From: a virus
Direction: 5' to 3' (one strand)
IMG/VR virus record: IMGVR_UViG_3300043571_000443
Coordinates: 1-64,000 of that record
DNA: 64,000 nucleotides
How positions within the stretch are numbered: the first letter of the stretch is position 1; each line of letters starts with the position of its first letter. This document shows positions 1 through 7,561 of the stretch, in pieces. Position numbers and translations under genes: made by a program. The notes under the pieces were generated by a model. That model had not been told where the DNA came from, made no database searches, and saw only the letters and a program-made list of their open reading frames with translations.

Positions 1-2
1 CG

Positions 3-65
3 GATCGCTCCTACCGCAGCACTGTGATCGAGGCTGCTTTGCGAGAGTATTTGGATCCAAAATAG
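3..65 (+). CDS. C-terminal end of a ribbon-helix-helix protein (partial)
   Basis: The reading frame is open from the left edge and stops at TAG 63-65. The 20 visible residues (DRSYRSTVIEAALREYLDPK) look like the second helix of a CopG/MetJ-type ribbon-helix-helix DNA-binding domain, with the usual TVIEAALREYL pattern. The rest of the gene lies outside the window. Such proteins are usually small repressors or antitoxins. A palindrome lies 120 bases downstream and could be its operator, which is inference. Confidence 0.55.
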   Translation, partial: DRSYRSTVIEAALREYLDPK

Positions 66-186
66 GCCGAAAAATGGCCTGGGGGAATTAATGCCTATTA
101 TCTTTTAGAGGTAAGGCGCTAAACCCTTGCGGTGTGCAGGTTTGAAAAGTTGCGGATAGAATTTCTTTTGAAAAAATGTTACACAG

Positions 187-205
187 GTGTACTTAAGTAG
201 TACAC
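187..205. promoter_or_regulatory. 19-bp inverted repeat, possible operator
   Basis: GTGTACT and AGTACAC form perfect 7-bp arms around TAAGT. The site sits directly beside the distal end of array A, in an otherwise featureless 66-210 gap. It is a typical dimeric repressor site by shape; the binding protein is unknown. Confidence 0.35.
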
Positions 206-210
206 TTAAA

Positions 211-622
211 CTCCCACGATGGTGGGGATACTTGGCGACGTAGGATTTACCCCCACGCTGGTGGGGCTAGCCGATCCTAGGCGATGGACTCCCACGGAGT
301 GGGACAGGCGGGATCTATCGGAAAAACCCCCACGGCGGTGGGGAGCGCTAGCTGAGCCAGGGCGACGGACTCCCACGCAGGCGGGCCAAGGGCTGTCAAG
401 ATAAACTCCCACTATGTGGGCTCATTTATGTAGGGAAAGACTCCCACCAGGGTGGGGATGGCTGGCTGGCCCGGGCAATGGCAGACAGACTCCCAGAGAA
501 ACCCCCAGAGAAACCCCCACGGGGGTGGGGATGGGGAGCTACCGCTGATCGACGGACCCCCACGGGGGGTGGGGCTAGGAAGAAAAAATGATCGGTTACC
601 GATCCACTCCCACCGAAGTGGG
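211..622 (-). CRISPR. CRISPR-like array A, hairpin repeats with short period
   Basis: About ten GC-rich hairpins of the form CCCAC-N3-6-GTGGG start near 211, 251, 290, 326, 370, 406, 441, 513, 556 and 606. Most steps are 35-50 bases; one step of 72 (441 to 513) contains a broken half unit near 490-510. Read on the minus strand each hairpin is followed by a short handle of the type GTGGATC, GTTTCTC or GTCCGTC, as in arrays B and C. The spacing is about half that of a normal array, so the units have hairpin-only repeats or decayed spacers. The leader is at 623-667. Open frames across this stretch are products of the repeats, not genes. Confidence 0.6.
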
Positions 623-667
623 ATCCACTTACCACCAAGTTGTCAAGGTTCCTGCCAACACTATACC
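623..667 (-). promoter_or_regulatory. leader of array A with extended -10 box
   Basis: On the minus strand TG-G-TATAGT (-10 at 660-665) is followed by GGCAGGA, then TTGACAACTTGGTGGTAA and the first hairpin. The same string, with few changes, precedes arrays B (6019 on) and C (15064 down), so it is a shared leader that transcribes into each array. No good -35 box is seen; the TG extension may compensate. Confidence 0.6.
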
Positions 668-673
668 ACAGAA

Positions 674-1495
674 CTACCCCGCCACGCTCCATTCCTTCCA
701 CGCCAGCGGGCTAGCCTGGTTGAGGATCATGCCCGACACCCTGGCAGGCCCAGCTAGCTCGAACTCGCCCAGGCCCTTGCTCAGGTGGCGCAGGCTGGCC
801 CGGCCAATGGCCCAGGGATCGGTCAAGGTGCATTTCACCCCAGCGGCCACGACAATGCCGCCGTTGAACGCCTGCAGTCGCCGCCATGGCCATAGGAGGT
901 ATTGCACTAGGTCTGGGTTGTCAGCATCGAGTGTCTCGCCGTAGTCGATGGGGCGCTTCCACCAGGGCACCCAGGACGATACCGGCACCGCGTTGAGCTC
1001 CAGGAAGTCTGCTAGGGTATCGCCCCACTTCCAGGCCACTAGCTGGCCCATGTGGCTGGGCTTAGGCCCGCTGATCGGCAGGCCCTTTACCTGTGCCTTG
1101 AGCCCGGGCCTATCGCAGAAGTAGGCGGTGATCAATGCCTTGATCAAGTCGGCCTCGCTCACCCGTCTGTCCAAGAAGTTACGGGGCACCAGGGCGGGGC
1201 CGGATCCATCCATCAGGTCCATGATGGCCTGCGGGCTACGGGTGGAGGCTTCCGGCAGGCCCGTTACTTGCAGGAACCCTGGCCAGCCAGGGCAACCCCA
1301 CAGCGGCATATCGCCCGGCAATGGTTGGTTTTCCATAGTGACACTAGCCATAGCCAGCAGCAGGCGTAGGAACGCCTGGCGGGTGAGGTGGCCTTCGCTG
1401 ATGTCGGTGTAGGCTTCAGGGCTGGCCAGTAGGTCGGCCAGGCTGGCGGTGCCTTGGGGGGTGGCAATGCAGGGGTAAGTAAAGATGTCGGCCAT
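674..1495 (-). CDS. cas8e: Compact Cas8e/Cse1-like large subunit
   Basis: The 273-residue product resembles the N-terminal part of Cse1 (CasA), the type I-E Cascade subunit that recognises the PAM and recruits Cas3. The signs are the Cse1-like opening, the helix HLTRQAFLRLLLAMA near residues 37-51 and the GCPGWPGFLQVTG stretch that follows. Typical Cse1 is about 500 residues, so this one is roughly half length. ATG 1495 is chosen because GGAG lies 6 bases upstream; the frame is open further up to 1738 but that would overlap the divergent gene. It is transcribed away from the other cas genes, which is not the usual operon order. The family call rests on motif and context, not on an alignment. 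Confidence 0.65.
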   Translation of the reverse strand: MADIFTYPCIATPQGTASLADLLASPEAYTDISEGHLTRQAFLRLLLAMASVTMENQPLPGDMPLWGCPGWPGFLQVTGLPEASTRSPQAIMDLMDGSGPALVPRNFLDRRVSEADLIKALITAYFCDRPGLKAQVKGLPISGPKPSHMGQLVAWKWGDTLADFLELNAVPVSSWVPWWKRPIDYGETLDADNPDLVQYLLWPWRRLQAFNGGIVVAAGVKCTLTDPWAIGRASLRHLSKGLGEFELAGPARVSGMILNQASPLAWKEWSVAG

Positions 1496-1565
1496 GTGGT
1501 TCTCCAGATAACGAAAAAGTGTTACTATCCAATTGTAAGCCATTAGTCGGGTTACGAGGAACCAC

Positions 1566-2210
1566 ATGAATTTTCCCCACGACATAATTAGGGACGCCTG
1601 GGCGGTGCGCCATGGTGGCCGCACTGAGGTACCCGTAGGCCAGGACAGGATTGACGTAGTGGTGTCGGGTACCCAGTACGACACGCTGGTGGAGGTAAAG
1701 CCCGCCCACCAGGTGCGCGAGGCCATCGGCCAGGGCAACAGTTATCAACGACGCTGGGCCCGGCCCAGTAAAAAGCACCTAGTGCTATTTCACGATACTG
1801 GTCTGCCGGCTAAGTCCACGCTGGAGCGACTGCGGACCCACCAGGACTCTGGTGAACTGTCCAGCTTTACCTGGGAGATAGTGCCAGCGCTGCCCAGACC
1901 TAGCTACCACATTGCCGGGGTGCCGATCAGTTTGGAGCGGCCTGTCAAAGATATTTGCGATCAGGTGGGCCGGATCAAGCGGGACTTTCAGAGCGGATCC
2001 ATTGCCGCCGAGGATCAGGCTTTTCTACACCACCTGATCATTGGCGGCCAACGTCAGGCCCGGGGTGCCCAGCTAGTCCAGGGCCGCCTAGGCGTCGAGC
2101 TGCAGGTGGTGCGGTTCGATAGCAACACCTTTACCCTGTCCAGCCAGACTGCTGCGGTGGACTGGCTGCGGCAAGCCAATTACAGAACCGTTTACGGAGG
2201 ATCACGATAA
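1566..2210 (+). CDS. PD-(D/E)XK-type nuclease in the I-E-like cas operon
   Basis: The 214-residue protein has the core of a PD-(D/E)XK nuclease in its N-terminal third: Asp30 in RIDVVV, Glu43-Val-Lys45 in LVEVK, and a Gln/Tyr motif (GQGNSYQ, residues 55-61). This fold cuts DNA with divalent metal ions. The C-terminal half is not recognised. The start has GAGG 8 bases upstream and the stop overlaps the Cas6e start (TAATG), so the two are translationally coupled. It holds a place where I-E operons have no such gene, and Cas3 is missing from the window. A role as the effector nuclease is inference; it could also be an unrelated passenger. Confidence 0.6.
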   Translation: MNFPHDIIRDAWAVRHGGRTEVPVGQDRIDVVVSGTQYDTLVEVKPAHQVREAIGQGNSYQRRWARPSKKHLVLFHDTGLPAKSTLERLRTHQDSGELSSFTWEIVPALPRPSYHIAGVPISLERPVKDICDQVGRIKRDFQSGSIAAEDQAFLHHLIIGGQRQARGAQLVQGRLGVELQVVRFDSNTFTLSSQTAAVDWLRQANYRTVYGGSR

Positions 2211-2821
2211 TGCTATACCTTTCTCGTTTTGCAAGGCCAGAAGGCCATGGTAGTTTGCACCGCTATGTGATGGCGGGCTTTCCTGACGATCTGGGCCCAG
2301 ACCCCCGCAGCCAAGTCGGGGCATTGTTCCGGGTTGACGGCGGATCCATCCTGGTGCAGTCGGTAGAAAAGCCCAAGTGGCCTAAAGCCTATGAGGCCCA
2401 GGTAAAGCTCGAGTTTAAGCCTAGCCTGCTCAAGGTTGGGGAGCGTTACCGCTTCCGCTTGGGGCTCAACTCCGTGGCCCAAAGCAACCGGGATGGCCGA
2501 TGCCGTCGTTACCCGGTGCCTGCCGTTGACTGGCTGGCGGCCAGGGAGGATCGGCTAGGTGCTACCTTCGAGGTGCGCCAGGTGCGGGTGCAAAAACACC
2601 ATGATCATGTTCGGCGGGAGCACTATACCCGCAGCTTCCCCATCGAGGTATCGGTGGTGGACGGCTACCTGACGGTGACCCATAGCCAGCGGCTGGCTGA
2701 TGCCATGGTCAACGGCATTGGCCGGGAGAAGGCTTATGGTTGCGGGCTGCTGTCCTTGCTGCCGGTGGCGGTGGTGACTCCTGCGGCTGAGCCTGCACTG
2801 GTGGGAGTGGTTCAAGCATAA
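2210..2821 (+). CDS. cas6e: Cas6e (CasE) CRISPR RNA endonuclease
   Basis: Cas6e cuts the CRISPR precursor at the base of each repeat hairpin and stays bound in Cascade. The 203-residue product has the usual family length (about 200). It shows a conserved His17 in LHRYVM, matching the catalytic histidine region, and the C-terminal glycine-rich loop GIGREKAYGCGLL (about residues 169-181), which is diagnostic of Cas6e. It overlaps the nuclease gene by one base. Two of the hairpins it would be expected to cut lie immediately after its own stop codon. Confidence 0.92.
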   Translation: MLYLSRFARPEGHGSLHRYVMAGFPDDLGPDPRSQVGALFRVDGGSILVQSVEKPKWPKAYEAQVKLEFKPSLLKVGERYRFRLGLNSVAQSNRDGRCRRYPVPAVDWLAAREDRLGATFEVRQVRVQKHHDHVRREHYTRSFPIEVSVVDGYLTVTHSQRLADAMVNGIGREKAYGCGLLSLLPVAVVTPAAEPALVGVVQA

Positions 2822-2825
2822 TAAC

Positions 2826-2885
2826 TGGCCCACTCCGGTGGGGGTGGATCGACAACCAAAAAGGCCCCACAGGCGTGGGGGTGGC
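2826..2885 (+). repeat. Two CRISPR-like hairpins between cas6e and cas7e
   Basis: Two hairpins (CCCACTCCGGTGGG and CCCCACAGGCGTGGGGG), about 35 bases apart, each followed by GTGGATC or GTGGCCA on the plus strand. They therefore lie in the sense orientation of the cas transcript. The 3-prime handle resembles that of I-E repeats known from Thermus and actinobacteria (GTGGACC-type). Cleavage here would split the cas mRNA. Confidence 0.6.
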
Positions 2886-2916
2886 CACCAGGCCCAGTCC
2901 TTAAGGGAGGAACCTT

Positions 2917-4170
2917 ATGTTTATCGAACTGCACCTGATCCATGCCTTGCCGCCCAGCAATGCCAACCGGGACAAGTCCGGGGCACCCAAAAAGATCCAA
3001 TACGGCGGTAGCTGGCGAGCCCGGCTATCCAGCCAGTCCCAGAAACGGGCCGCCCGGCAACACTATGGGGAATGGATGGCCGTTGACCGCAAGGCTTTGG
3101 CTTTCCGTAGCCGTCGCCATGATCAGGCACTGGCCAGCCGCCTATCCTGCTGCTGCACTGGCTTTTTGGGCGGTGACGCTGATAACTTGATGGTGGCCCG
3201 GTTCTTGTTGGGCTTGTTCAACCTCAAAGACGACAACCTGATCCCGGCCATGCTGGAGGATAGCAGCAACCTGCTATTCCTGTCCGAGCATGAGCTGGAC
3301 ACCATTGCCCTCCTGGCCGCCGACCATTCGGTGCTACTGGGAGATATGCTGGAGCGGGCCGGGCGTTACCGGGAGGCTTTGGCGCTCGAGCCCAAAAAGG
3401 CCCCAGCACCTGAAAAGCCTAGCGCCAGGGATTTGCAGGGCATTCGCAAAGCCTTGGGCAAGCTAGGCCAGCAAGTACCAGGGGATGTCGCACTGTTTGG
3501 CCGGATGATGGCCAGCCTGACTGAGGCCAGCGTCGATGGCTGCACCCAGGTGGCGGATGCGATCTCGGTTAATTCCTTTGGTATCACCAATGTCAAGGGC
3601 ATGGGCCAAGTGATCGGCGAGCTGGACTTTTTCACCGCCGAAGACGATATTGAGCCGATGGACGAAGAGTCTAAGTCTGGCGCTGGCCACCTGGGGGAGC
3701 TGCCCATTATCTCGCCGGTTTATTACCGGTATGCCAATGTCAATGTGACTGAGCTGGCCCGCTTGATCGGCGACCCCGAGCTAGCCCAGCAGTTTGCCAA
3801 AGGGTTCATTACGGCATTTTGCGCCACCTTGCCCACTGGGTATATTCGCAGTCGGGGCCACCTAACCCAGCCAGACTATGTGCAGGTGCAGGTGACAGCG
3901 GCTCAGCCGTATAGCTTGGTAGGTGCTTTTCATGTGCCGATCAACAGTTGTGTTGGCGATGAAGACTTTTTGGTTCAGAGTATCCCGCATCAAGCCGCCG
4001 ACGCTTTGCGTCAGTACCAGGACCGACTAGCCAGCATGTACGGCGATAAGTCGCTTTATAAGTCCGAAGTTACCACCCATCCTGGCTGGTTTGGAATGCC
4101 TTTGGACGAAGCCATCGACGGGGCCCTAGCGGTAGTCATGGGCGCTGGCAAGGAGGTGGCCTATGCCTAA
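2917..4170 (+). CDS. cas7e: Cas7e (CasC/Cse4) Cascade backbone
   Basis: The backbone RAMP protein of type I-E Cascade, which polymerises along the crRNA spacer. The N-terminus MFIELHLIHALPPSNANRD followed by GAPKKIQYGG and WRARLSSQSQKRAAR is the standard Cas7e signature, where the protein contacts the guide RNA. VNSFGITNVKG near residue 208 is also typical. The product is 417 residues, somewhat longer than the common 350-390. A strong Shine-Dalgarno (GGGAGGA) precedes ATG 2917. It overlaps cas5e by 8 bases. Confidence 0.93.
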   Translation: MFIELHLIHALPPSNANRDKSGAPKKIQYGGSWRARLSSQSQKRAARQHYGEWMAVDRKALAFRSRRHDQALASRLSCCCTGFLGGDADNLMVARFLLGLFNLKDDNLIPAMLEDSSNLLFLSEHELDTIALLAADHSVLLGDMLERAGRYREALALEPKKAPAPEKPSARDLQGIRKALGKLGQQVPGDVALFGRMMASLTEASVDGCTQVADAISVNSFGITNVKGMGQVIGELDFFTAEDDIEPMDEESKSGAGHLGELPIISPVYYRYANVNVTELARLIGDPELAQQFAKGFITAFCATLPTGYIRSRGHLTQPDYVQVQVTAAQPYSLVGAFHVPINSCVGDEDFLVQSIPHQAADALRQYQDRLASMYGDKSLYKSEVTTHPGWFGMPLDEAIDGALAVVMGAGKEVAYA

Positions 4171-4609
4171 GCTAGTTTTAAGGCTAGCGGGCCCCATGGC
4201 CGCCTATGGTACCGGGCCACGGCTGCAGCAACGACTGACCGAAGAGGCGCCAACCGAGTCGGCGATCCGTGGGATGCTCTGTGCTGCACTGGGCATTCGC
4301 CGGGGTGAGCCAGCGCCAGCCCTCGACGGGCTGCAGGTAGAGGTAGGCGAGACTACCCATGGCGGCATCCTGGAGGACTTTCACACCATCCGCGATGCAG
4401 TTACCTACGACGGAGCGCCAGGCCGCAATGCCATCACCACCCGGCACTACCTAAGCGATTTCAGCTCCACCGTTACCCTGCGGGGTGACTTGCAGCAGAT
4501 CCGCGCCATTGCCAAGGCGCTGGCCCGGCCTAAGTTCCAGCTATACCTGGGGCGGCGTAACTGTGTTCCGACTGGCCCGATCTGGGCTGTTGCCCGGGAA
4601 GAGGCTTAG
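4163..4609 (+). CDS. cas5e: Cas5e (CasD), short form
   Basis: Cas5e caps the 5-prime handle of the crRNA in Cascade. The start LVLRLAGPMAAYGTGPR, then TESAIRGMLCAALGIRRGE, matches the conserved beginning of Cas5e. The product is 148 residues against the usual 210-240, ending soon after the RHYLSDF segment, so the thumb and C-terminal parts are reduced. The start overlaps the cas7e stop. The same size reduction is seen in the Cas8e-like protein, which points to a miniaturised complex. Confidence 0.85.
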   Translation: MPKLVLRLAGPMAAYGTGPRLQQRLTEEAPTESAIRGMLCAALGIRRGEPAPALDGLQVEVGETTHGGILEDFHTIRDAVTYDGAPGRNAITTRHYLSDFSSTVTLRGDLQQIRAIAKALARPKFQLYLGRRNCVPTGPIWAVAREEA

Positions 4610-4610
4610 G

Positions 4611-4866
4611 CCCGTTCCCCCACTGCGGTGGGCGTGGATCCGTATTGCTAATGCAGCCCCATTCTGATGGGGGTGGATCGCCGGGGAAAAATATCCCACA
4701 CTGGTGGGAGTGGATCCAAAATTCACAACGCCTCACGCTGGTGGGGGTGCCTCACTCCACAAAAAAGCCCACTTGGTGGGAGTGGATCAGTAAATAAATA
4801 GGCCCCACCTCGTGGGCGTGGATCCTATGTCAGTATCCCCTACTTCCCACCTGGTGGGAGTGTGCC
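4611..4866 (+). CRISPR. Short-period CRISPR-like array E downstream of cas5e
   Basis: Seven hairpins in sense orientation, each a CCCAC/GTGGG stem followed by the handle GTGGATC (twice degenerate: GTGCCTC, GTGTGCC). Handles begin at 4634, 4673, 4710, 4747, 4782, 4818 and 4860, so the period is 35-42. With a repeat of about 24 bases the variable part is only 11-18 bases, too short for an ordinary spacer. The variable parts differ from each other. No leader of the A/B/C type precedes it, so it is probably transcribed with the cas operon. Confidence 0.6.
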
Positions 4867-4899
4867 AGTCAGTTGTGCCACTAATATACCCCTAGCATA

Positions 4900-4929
4900 T
4901 TGACAGGCCCAATCTACCCCGGCTATAGT
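4900..4929 (+). promoter_or_regulatory. Promoter of the 4985 operon
   Basis: TTGACA at 4900-4905 and TATAGT at 4924-4929 with an 18-base spacer. An AATATACCCC sequence just upstream resembles the GGGGTATATT element found in other early promoters of this window. Confidence 0.7.
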
Positions 4930-4984
4930 GATGACATGCCGCACCGCTACAGCGGCCATCCACCACTACACAAGGATTAACGCC

Positions 4985-5449
4985 ATGAACACCGCCACTT
5001 TTACCACTCGCCACAATGGTTCTTTTGTCGCCTCCGCCTGGGAGTGCTGGTACGGAGCCTCTGACCGGGCCTGCCAGGTCACCGCCTGGGCCTGGGGCTT
5101 GTATGCTGAAGCCTTCTTTTCTGAAGCCGCCATGGCCCGCTATCGCTGGGCTGGCCAGATGATCGCCTGCCTATCCATGCTGGCCTACCTGGCTGGCAAG
5201 CTAACCCGGCTATGGCTACAGCCCAGGGTTGATGCCTGGGTAGATAGCTGCCAAGCCCCTGAGCCCGCCCAGGAGGCCCCAGAGCCAGCCCCGGCACCGG
5301 TAGCTAGCCCAGCGTTCCAACCCCAGCCCGAAGCCACCCCGCTGGCCGCCCTGGGCATCCGGGAATTACGCAAGCTGGGCACTGCTCGGGGCGTCAAGGG
5401 TGCTGCCCGGATGAAGAAGTCAGAGATACTGGCCAGCCTAGCCGCCTAG
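4985..5449 (+). CDS. Membrane protein with C-terminal SAP-like motif
   Basis: The 154-residue product has one likely membrane helix around residues 60-80 (ACLSMLAYLAGKL), a Pro/Glu/Ala-rich linker, and a C-terminal segment IRELRKLGTARGVKG followed by KKSEILASLA, which fits a SAP helix-extended-helix nucleic-acid-binding motif. ATG 4985 is chosen because AAGGA lies upstream and an upstream in-frame ATG (4928) overlaps the promoter. First gene of a small early operon. A membrane-anchored DNA-binding role is inference. Confidence 0.6.
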   Translation: MNTATFTTRHNGSFVASAWECWYGASDRACQVTAWAWGLYAEAFFSEAAMARYRWAGQMIACLSMLAYLAGKLTRLWLQPRVDAWVDSCQAPEPAQEAPEPAPAPVASPAFQPQPEATPLAALGIRELRKLGTARGVKGAARMKKSEILASLAA

Positions 5450-5512
5450 GCCACCGCTGCCACCCCACAGCGCAGCGAGGGGACCAACCACTTACACCGA
5501 GAGGATCACGCC

Positions 5513-5752
5513 ATGAAACGAGACAACCCCTACCAAAGAGATCAGCGGGACATTTACATCGACGCTACCCGCATGGGCATTACCCAAATGGCCCTAGACG
5601 CCCTCTGGCGGGCTGCTTCTGAGGCCAATCTGCTGGCCCCGGACGAGGCTAGCTACGAGCACTTCACCACCGCCCGCATCCTCGCCCTCCTGGATGGGCT
5701 GGGCTGGGAGCGATGCAAGGACGCTTGGCTGGATTCTGGCCTGGGGATTTAG
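5513..5752 (+). CDS. Hypothetical small early protein
   Basis: 79 residues, soluble, mostly helical, no family recognised. It has the conserved early-gene leader: CACTTACA at 5489-5496, then GAGAGGA and ATG. Lies between the SAP-like protein and another small gene in the same direction. Confidence 0.6.
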   Translation: MKRDNPYQRDQRDIYIDATRMGITQMALDALWRAASEANLLAPDEASYEHFTTARILALLDGLGWERCKDAWLDSGLGI

Positions 5753-5754
5753 AG

Positions 5755-5949
5755 ATGGACAGAAACACCTGGCACATAGTCACGGCTTCCAGTACGCCTG
5801 ATCTTCGCGTTGGGGACCGGATCCAGGTCGTGGACAACCACCCAACGCTGCCACCGTTCTTGATGGTGAGCAACGCAGGGGCCTGGGAGCTAGACGAAAT
5901 AGACTTAAGCGCAGTGCTGGCCAAAGTCACGCTTGAACCCCTAGCCTAG
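5755..5949 (+). CDS. Hypothetical small protein
   Basis: 64 residues from ATG 5755, two bases after the previous stop, so probably co-translated. The sequence (HIVTASSTPDLRVGDRIQVV) looks like a small beta-barrel with a VGDRI turn, but no family is recognised. A terminator follows. Confidence 0.5.
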   Translation: MDRNTWHIVTASSTPDLRVGDRIQVVDNHPTLPPFLMVSNAGAWELDEIDLSAVLAKVTLEPLA

Positions 5950-5959
5950 CCTGCCTGCC

Positions 5960-5985
5960 ACCCCTGGCCCTGGCCGGGGGTTTTG
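5960..5985 (+). terminator. Rho-independent terminator
   Basis: CCCCTGGCC / GGCCGGGGG stem followed by TTTT. Ends the 4985-5949 operon. Confidence 0.7.
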
Positions 5986-6011
5986 CTTTGGCTGCGCCAT
6001 TTGGCTAGAGT

Positions 6012-6051
6012 TGTGTGCTATAGTGGTGGCAGGACATTGAAAATTTGGTGG
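6012..6051 (+). promoter_or_regulatory. Leader of array B with extended -10 box
   Basis: TG-C-TATAGT with the -10 at 6019-6024, then GGCAGGACATTGAAAATTTG and the first, fused repeat. Nearly identical in order to leaders A and C. It reads rightwards into array B. Confidence 0.65.
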
Positions 6052-6443
6052 TAGGTGACGGTGGACCCACTTCGGTGGGGGTTTCTCGAGCGGCAAATCC
6101 CACTTGGTAAACCAGTTGATTGCCTCGCAAACACCTCCCCACTTCGGTGGGGGTTTCTCCGTGATGGCTGATCGCAATGTCACCAACCGGGCCGTCGCAA
6201 ACACCTCCCCACCCCGGTGGGGGTTTCTCCCTGGTCTGGTTGGTCGACGACTCGGTAACCACCGCCCTCGCAAACACCTCCCCACTCCGGTGGGGGTTTC
6301 TCCGTGGTAGTGGAGCTGATTAAATTCTGGCTACAGCACTCGCAAACACCTCCCCACTCCGGTGGGGGTTTCTCGGTTAGGGCCAGTTTGCTAGCCTGAC
6401 CCGTCACCTCGCAAACACCTCCCCACTTTGGTGGGGGTGAGTC
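6052..6443 (+). CRISPR. CRISPR array B, 36-nt repeats
   Basis: Repeats of 36 bases beginning CTCGCAAACACCTCCCCAC and ending GGTGGGGGTTTCTC at 6124-6159, 6194-6229, 6267-6302, 6339-6374 and 6408-6443; the last has a mutated end. A leader-fused half repeat ends at 6087. Spacers are unique: 6088-6123, 6160-6193, 6230-6266, 6303-6338 and 6375-6407 (36, 34, 37, 36, 33 bases). The stem is CCCCAC/GTGGGG, in most copies with a TTCG or TCCG loop; C-UUCG-G is an unusually stable RNA tetraloop. Two solitary hairpins follow near 6484-6500 and 6527-6545. Which Cas6 processes it is unknown. Confidence 0.9.
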
Positions 6444-6583
6444 TTGCCCCTATCGCTCCAGCGTGAAACTGGGCTTGGCATTCCCCACTCTAGTGGGCGT
6501 TCCTCCAGCCCGTACCTATCCTATACCCCACCATCGTGGGAGTTTCCGCCCTGGCTTTGCCGGGCTTTGTGCGTTTTAGGCGC

Positions 6584-7471
6584 TTAAATATCCACATAGT
6601 CCGAGCTAAACACCCCATTAAAATGAGCATACCTGTCCATTGTGAAGCTTGGCTTGGCGTGGCCTAATTGCTGTGCAATGCTCCACCAGTCGGATCCATG
6701 GGCGGCTGCGGTGACAGCATGGGCATGGCGCAGCCAGTGGGGGCTAGCCTGGGGCTTGCCGATCCTGGCCATGGCGACTTTCACCCATTGCCACGCGATC
6801 AGGTAGGGCACCGGGAATATTTCGTCCTGGTCCAGCGCATCCTCTGGCCGGGCCTGGATCAGCGCATCGTAGACAGCCTTGGAGCAACCGATCTCGCGGG
6901 CCTTGTCGCCCTTGCCGTGGTGGATAGCCAGGAACACCCGCTGGCCTCGTAGGTGCAAGTCACACCACCGCACCGCTAGCGCCTCGCTGGCCCGAACGCC
7001 AGTAGCAAATAGGAAGCGCAGGAATAGCTGGGCCTCCAGGCTAGGTTCCTTGGCAATGGCCCGACGCATCTCGCCTTCGGTTAGGATCCGCTCCGCCATG
7101 ACTGGCCTGGGCTTGCCTAGCCGGTAGACAGCGTGGGGGACATTGAATTGCAGGTAACGAATGGAGCTGCCGAACTTCCACAGCGACTTGATAGCCGCCT
7201 TGTGCAGGTTGCAGGTAGCATCGCTCCAGCGCTTCGGGAACGTGGCCTCATAGTCGATCAGCATGGCCGCTGTGACCATGGCTAGCTGGTGGCAGTCGTG
7301 GTGGGCTAGCCAAGCCCGTAGCCGGGTGATAGCGCGACGGTAGGCTTTCTGGGTGCCAGCACTTCGGGAACGACTGATCCACATCTCGATCAGGTGGTCG
7401 TCGCTACTGGCCTGCTGCAGGGCAAGGCTAGCAGTCTGGGAGGGCTGGGAGGTGACGGTAATAGTATCCAT
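6584..7471 (-). CDS. Tyrosine recombinase (phage integrase)
   Basis: A full-length tyrosine recombinase of 295 residues: an N-terminal SAM-like core-binding domain (residues about 15-95), then the catalytic domain. The catalytic residues can be read: Arg in ATGVRASEAL, Lys in HHGKGDKARE, HWLRHAH (HxxR), His in QLGHAKPSF and the nucleophile Tyr in MDRYAHF. It would integrate or excise the element, or resolve dimers. Start at ATG 7471 chosen over the longer frame to 7585, which would run into the promoter of the divergent sigma gene. It sits next to array B; no att site could be identified. Confidence 0.88.
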   Translation of the reverse strand: MDTITVTSQPSQTASLALQQASSDDHLIEMWISRSRSAGTQKAYRRAITRLRAWLAHHDCHQLAMVTAAMLIDYEATFPKRWSDATCNLHKAAIKSLWKFGSSIRYLQFNVPHAVYRLGKPRPVMAERILTEGEMRRAIAKEPSLEAQLFLRFLFATGVRASEALAVRWCDLHLRGQRVFLAIHHGKGDKAREIGCSKAVYDALIQARPEDALDQDEIFPVPYLIAWQWVKVAMARIGKPQASPHWLRHAHAVTAAAHGSDWWSIAQQLGHAKPSFTMDRYAHFNGVFSSDYVDI

Positions 7472-7501
7472 GGCTTCAGGGTGCCCACAACTGGATCCAG
7501 C

Positions 7502-7528
7502 TTGACAAGTTAGCCGGTATAGTATAGG
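7502..7528 (+). promoter_or_regulatory. Possible promoter of the sigma factor gene
   Basis: TTGACA at 7502-7507 followed by overlapping TATAGT (7518) and TATAGG (7523). Spacing (10 or 15) is shorter than ideal, so the assignment is tentative. Confidence 0.35.
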
Positions 7529-7561
7529 GGAACACTGACTATATCGGCTGGTGGGGGTGGC

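Noticed and set aside
206-944. Several 60-120-codon open frames on both strands across array A and into the Cas8e-like gene
   Set aside because: They consist of translated hairpin repeats or are antisense shadows of the Cas8e-like gene, and none has a ribosome site or known motif.
4611-4866. Reading the hairpins as ordinary REP/STRR-type repeats or terminators
   Set aside because: They lack T-tracts, are array-spaced with a constant 3-prime handle, and match the repeats of true arrays B and C next to cas genes.
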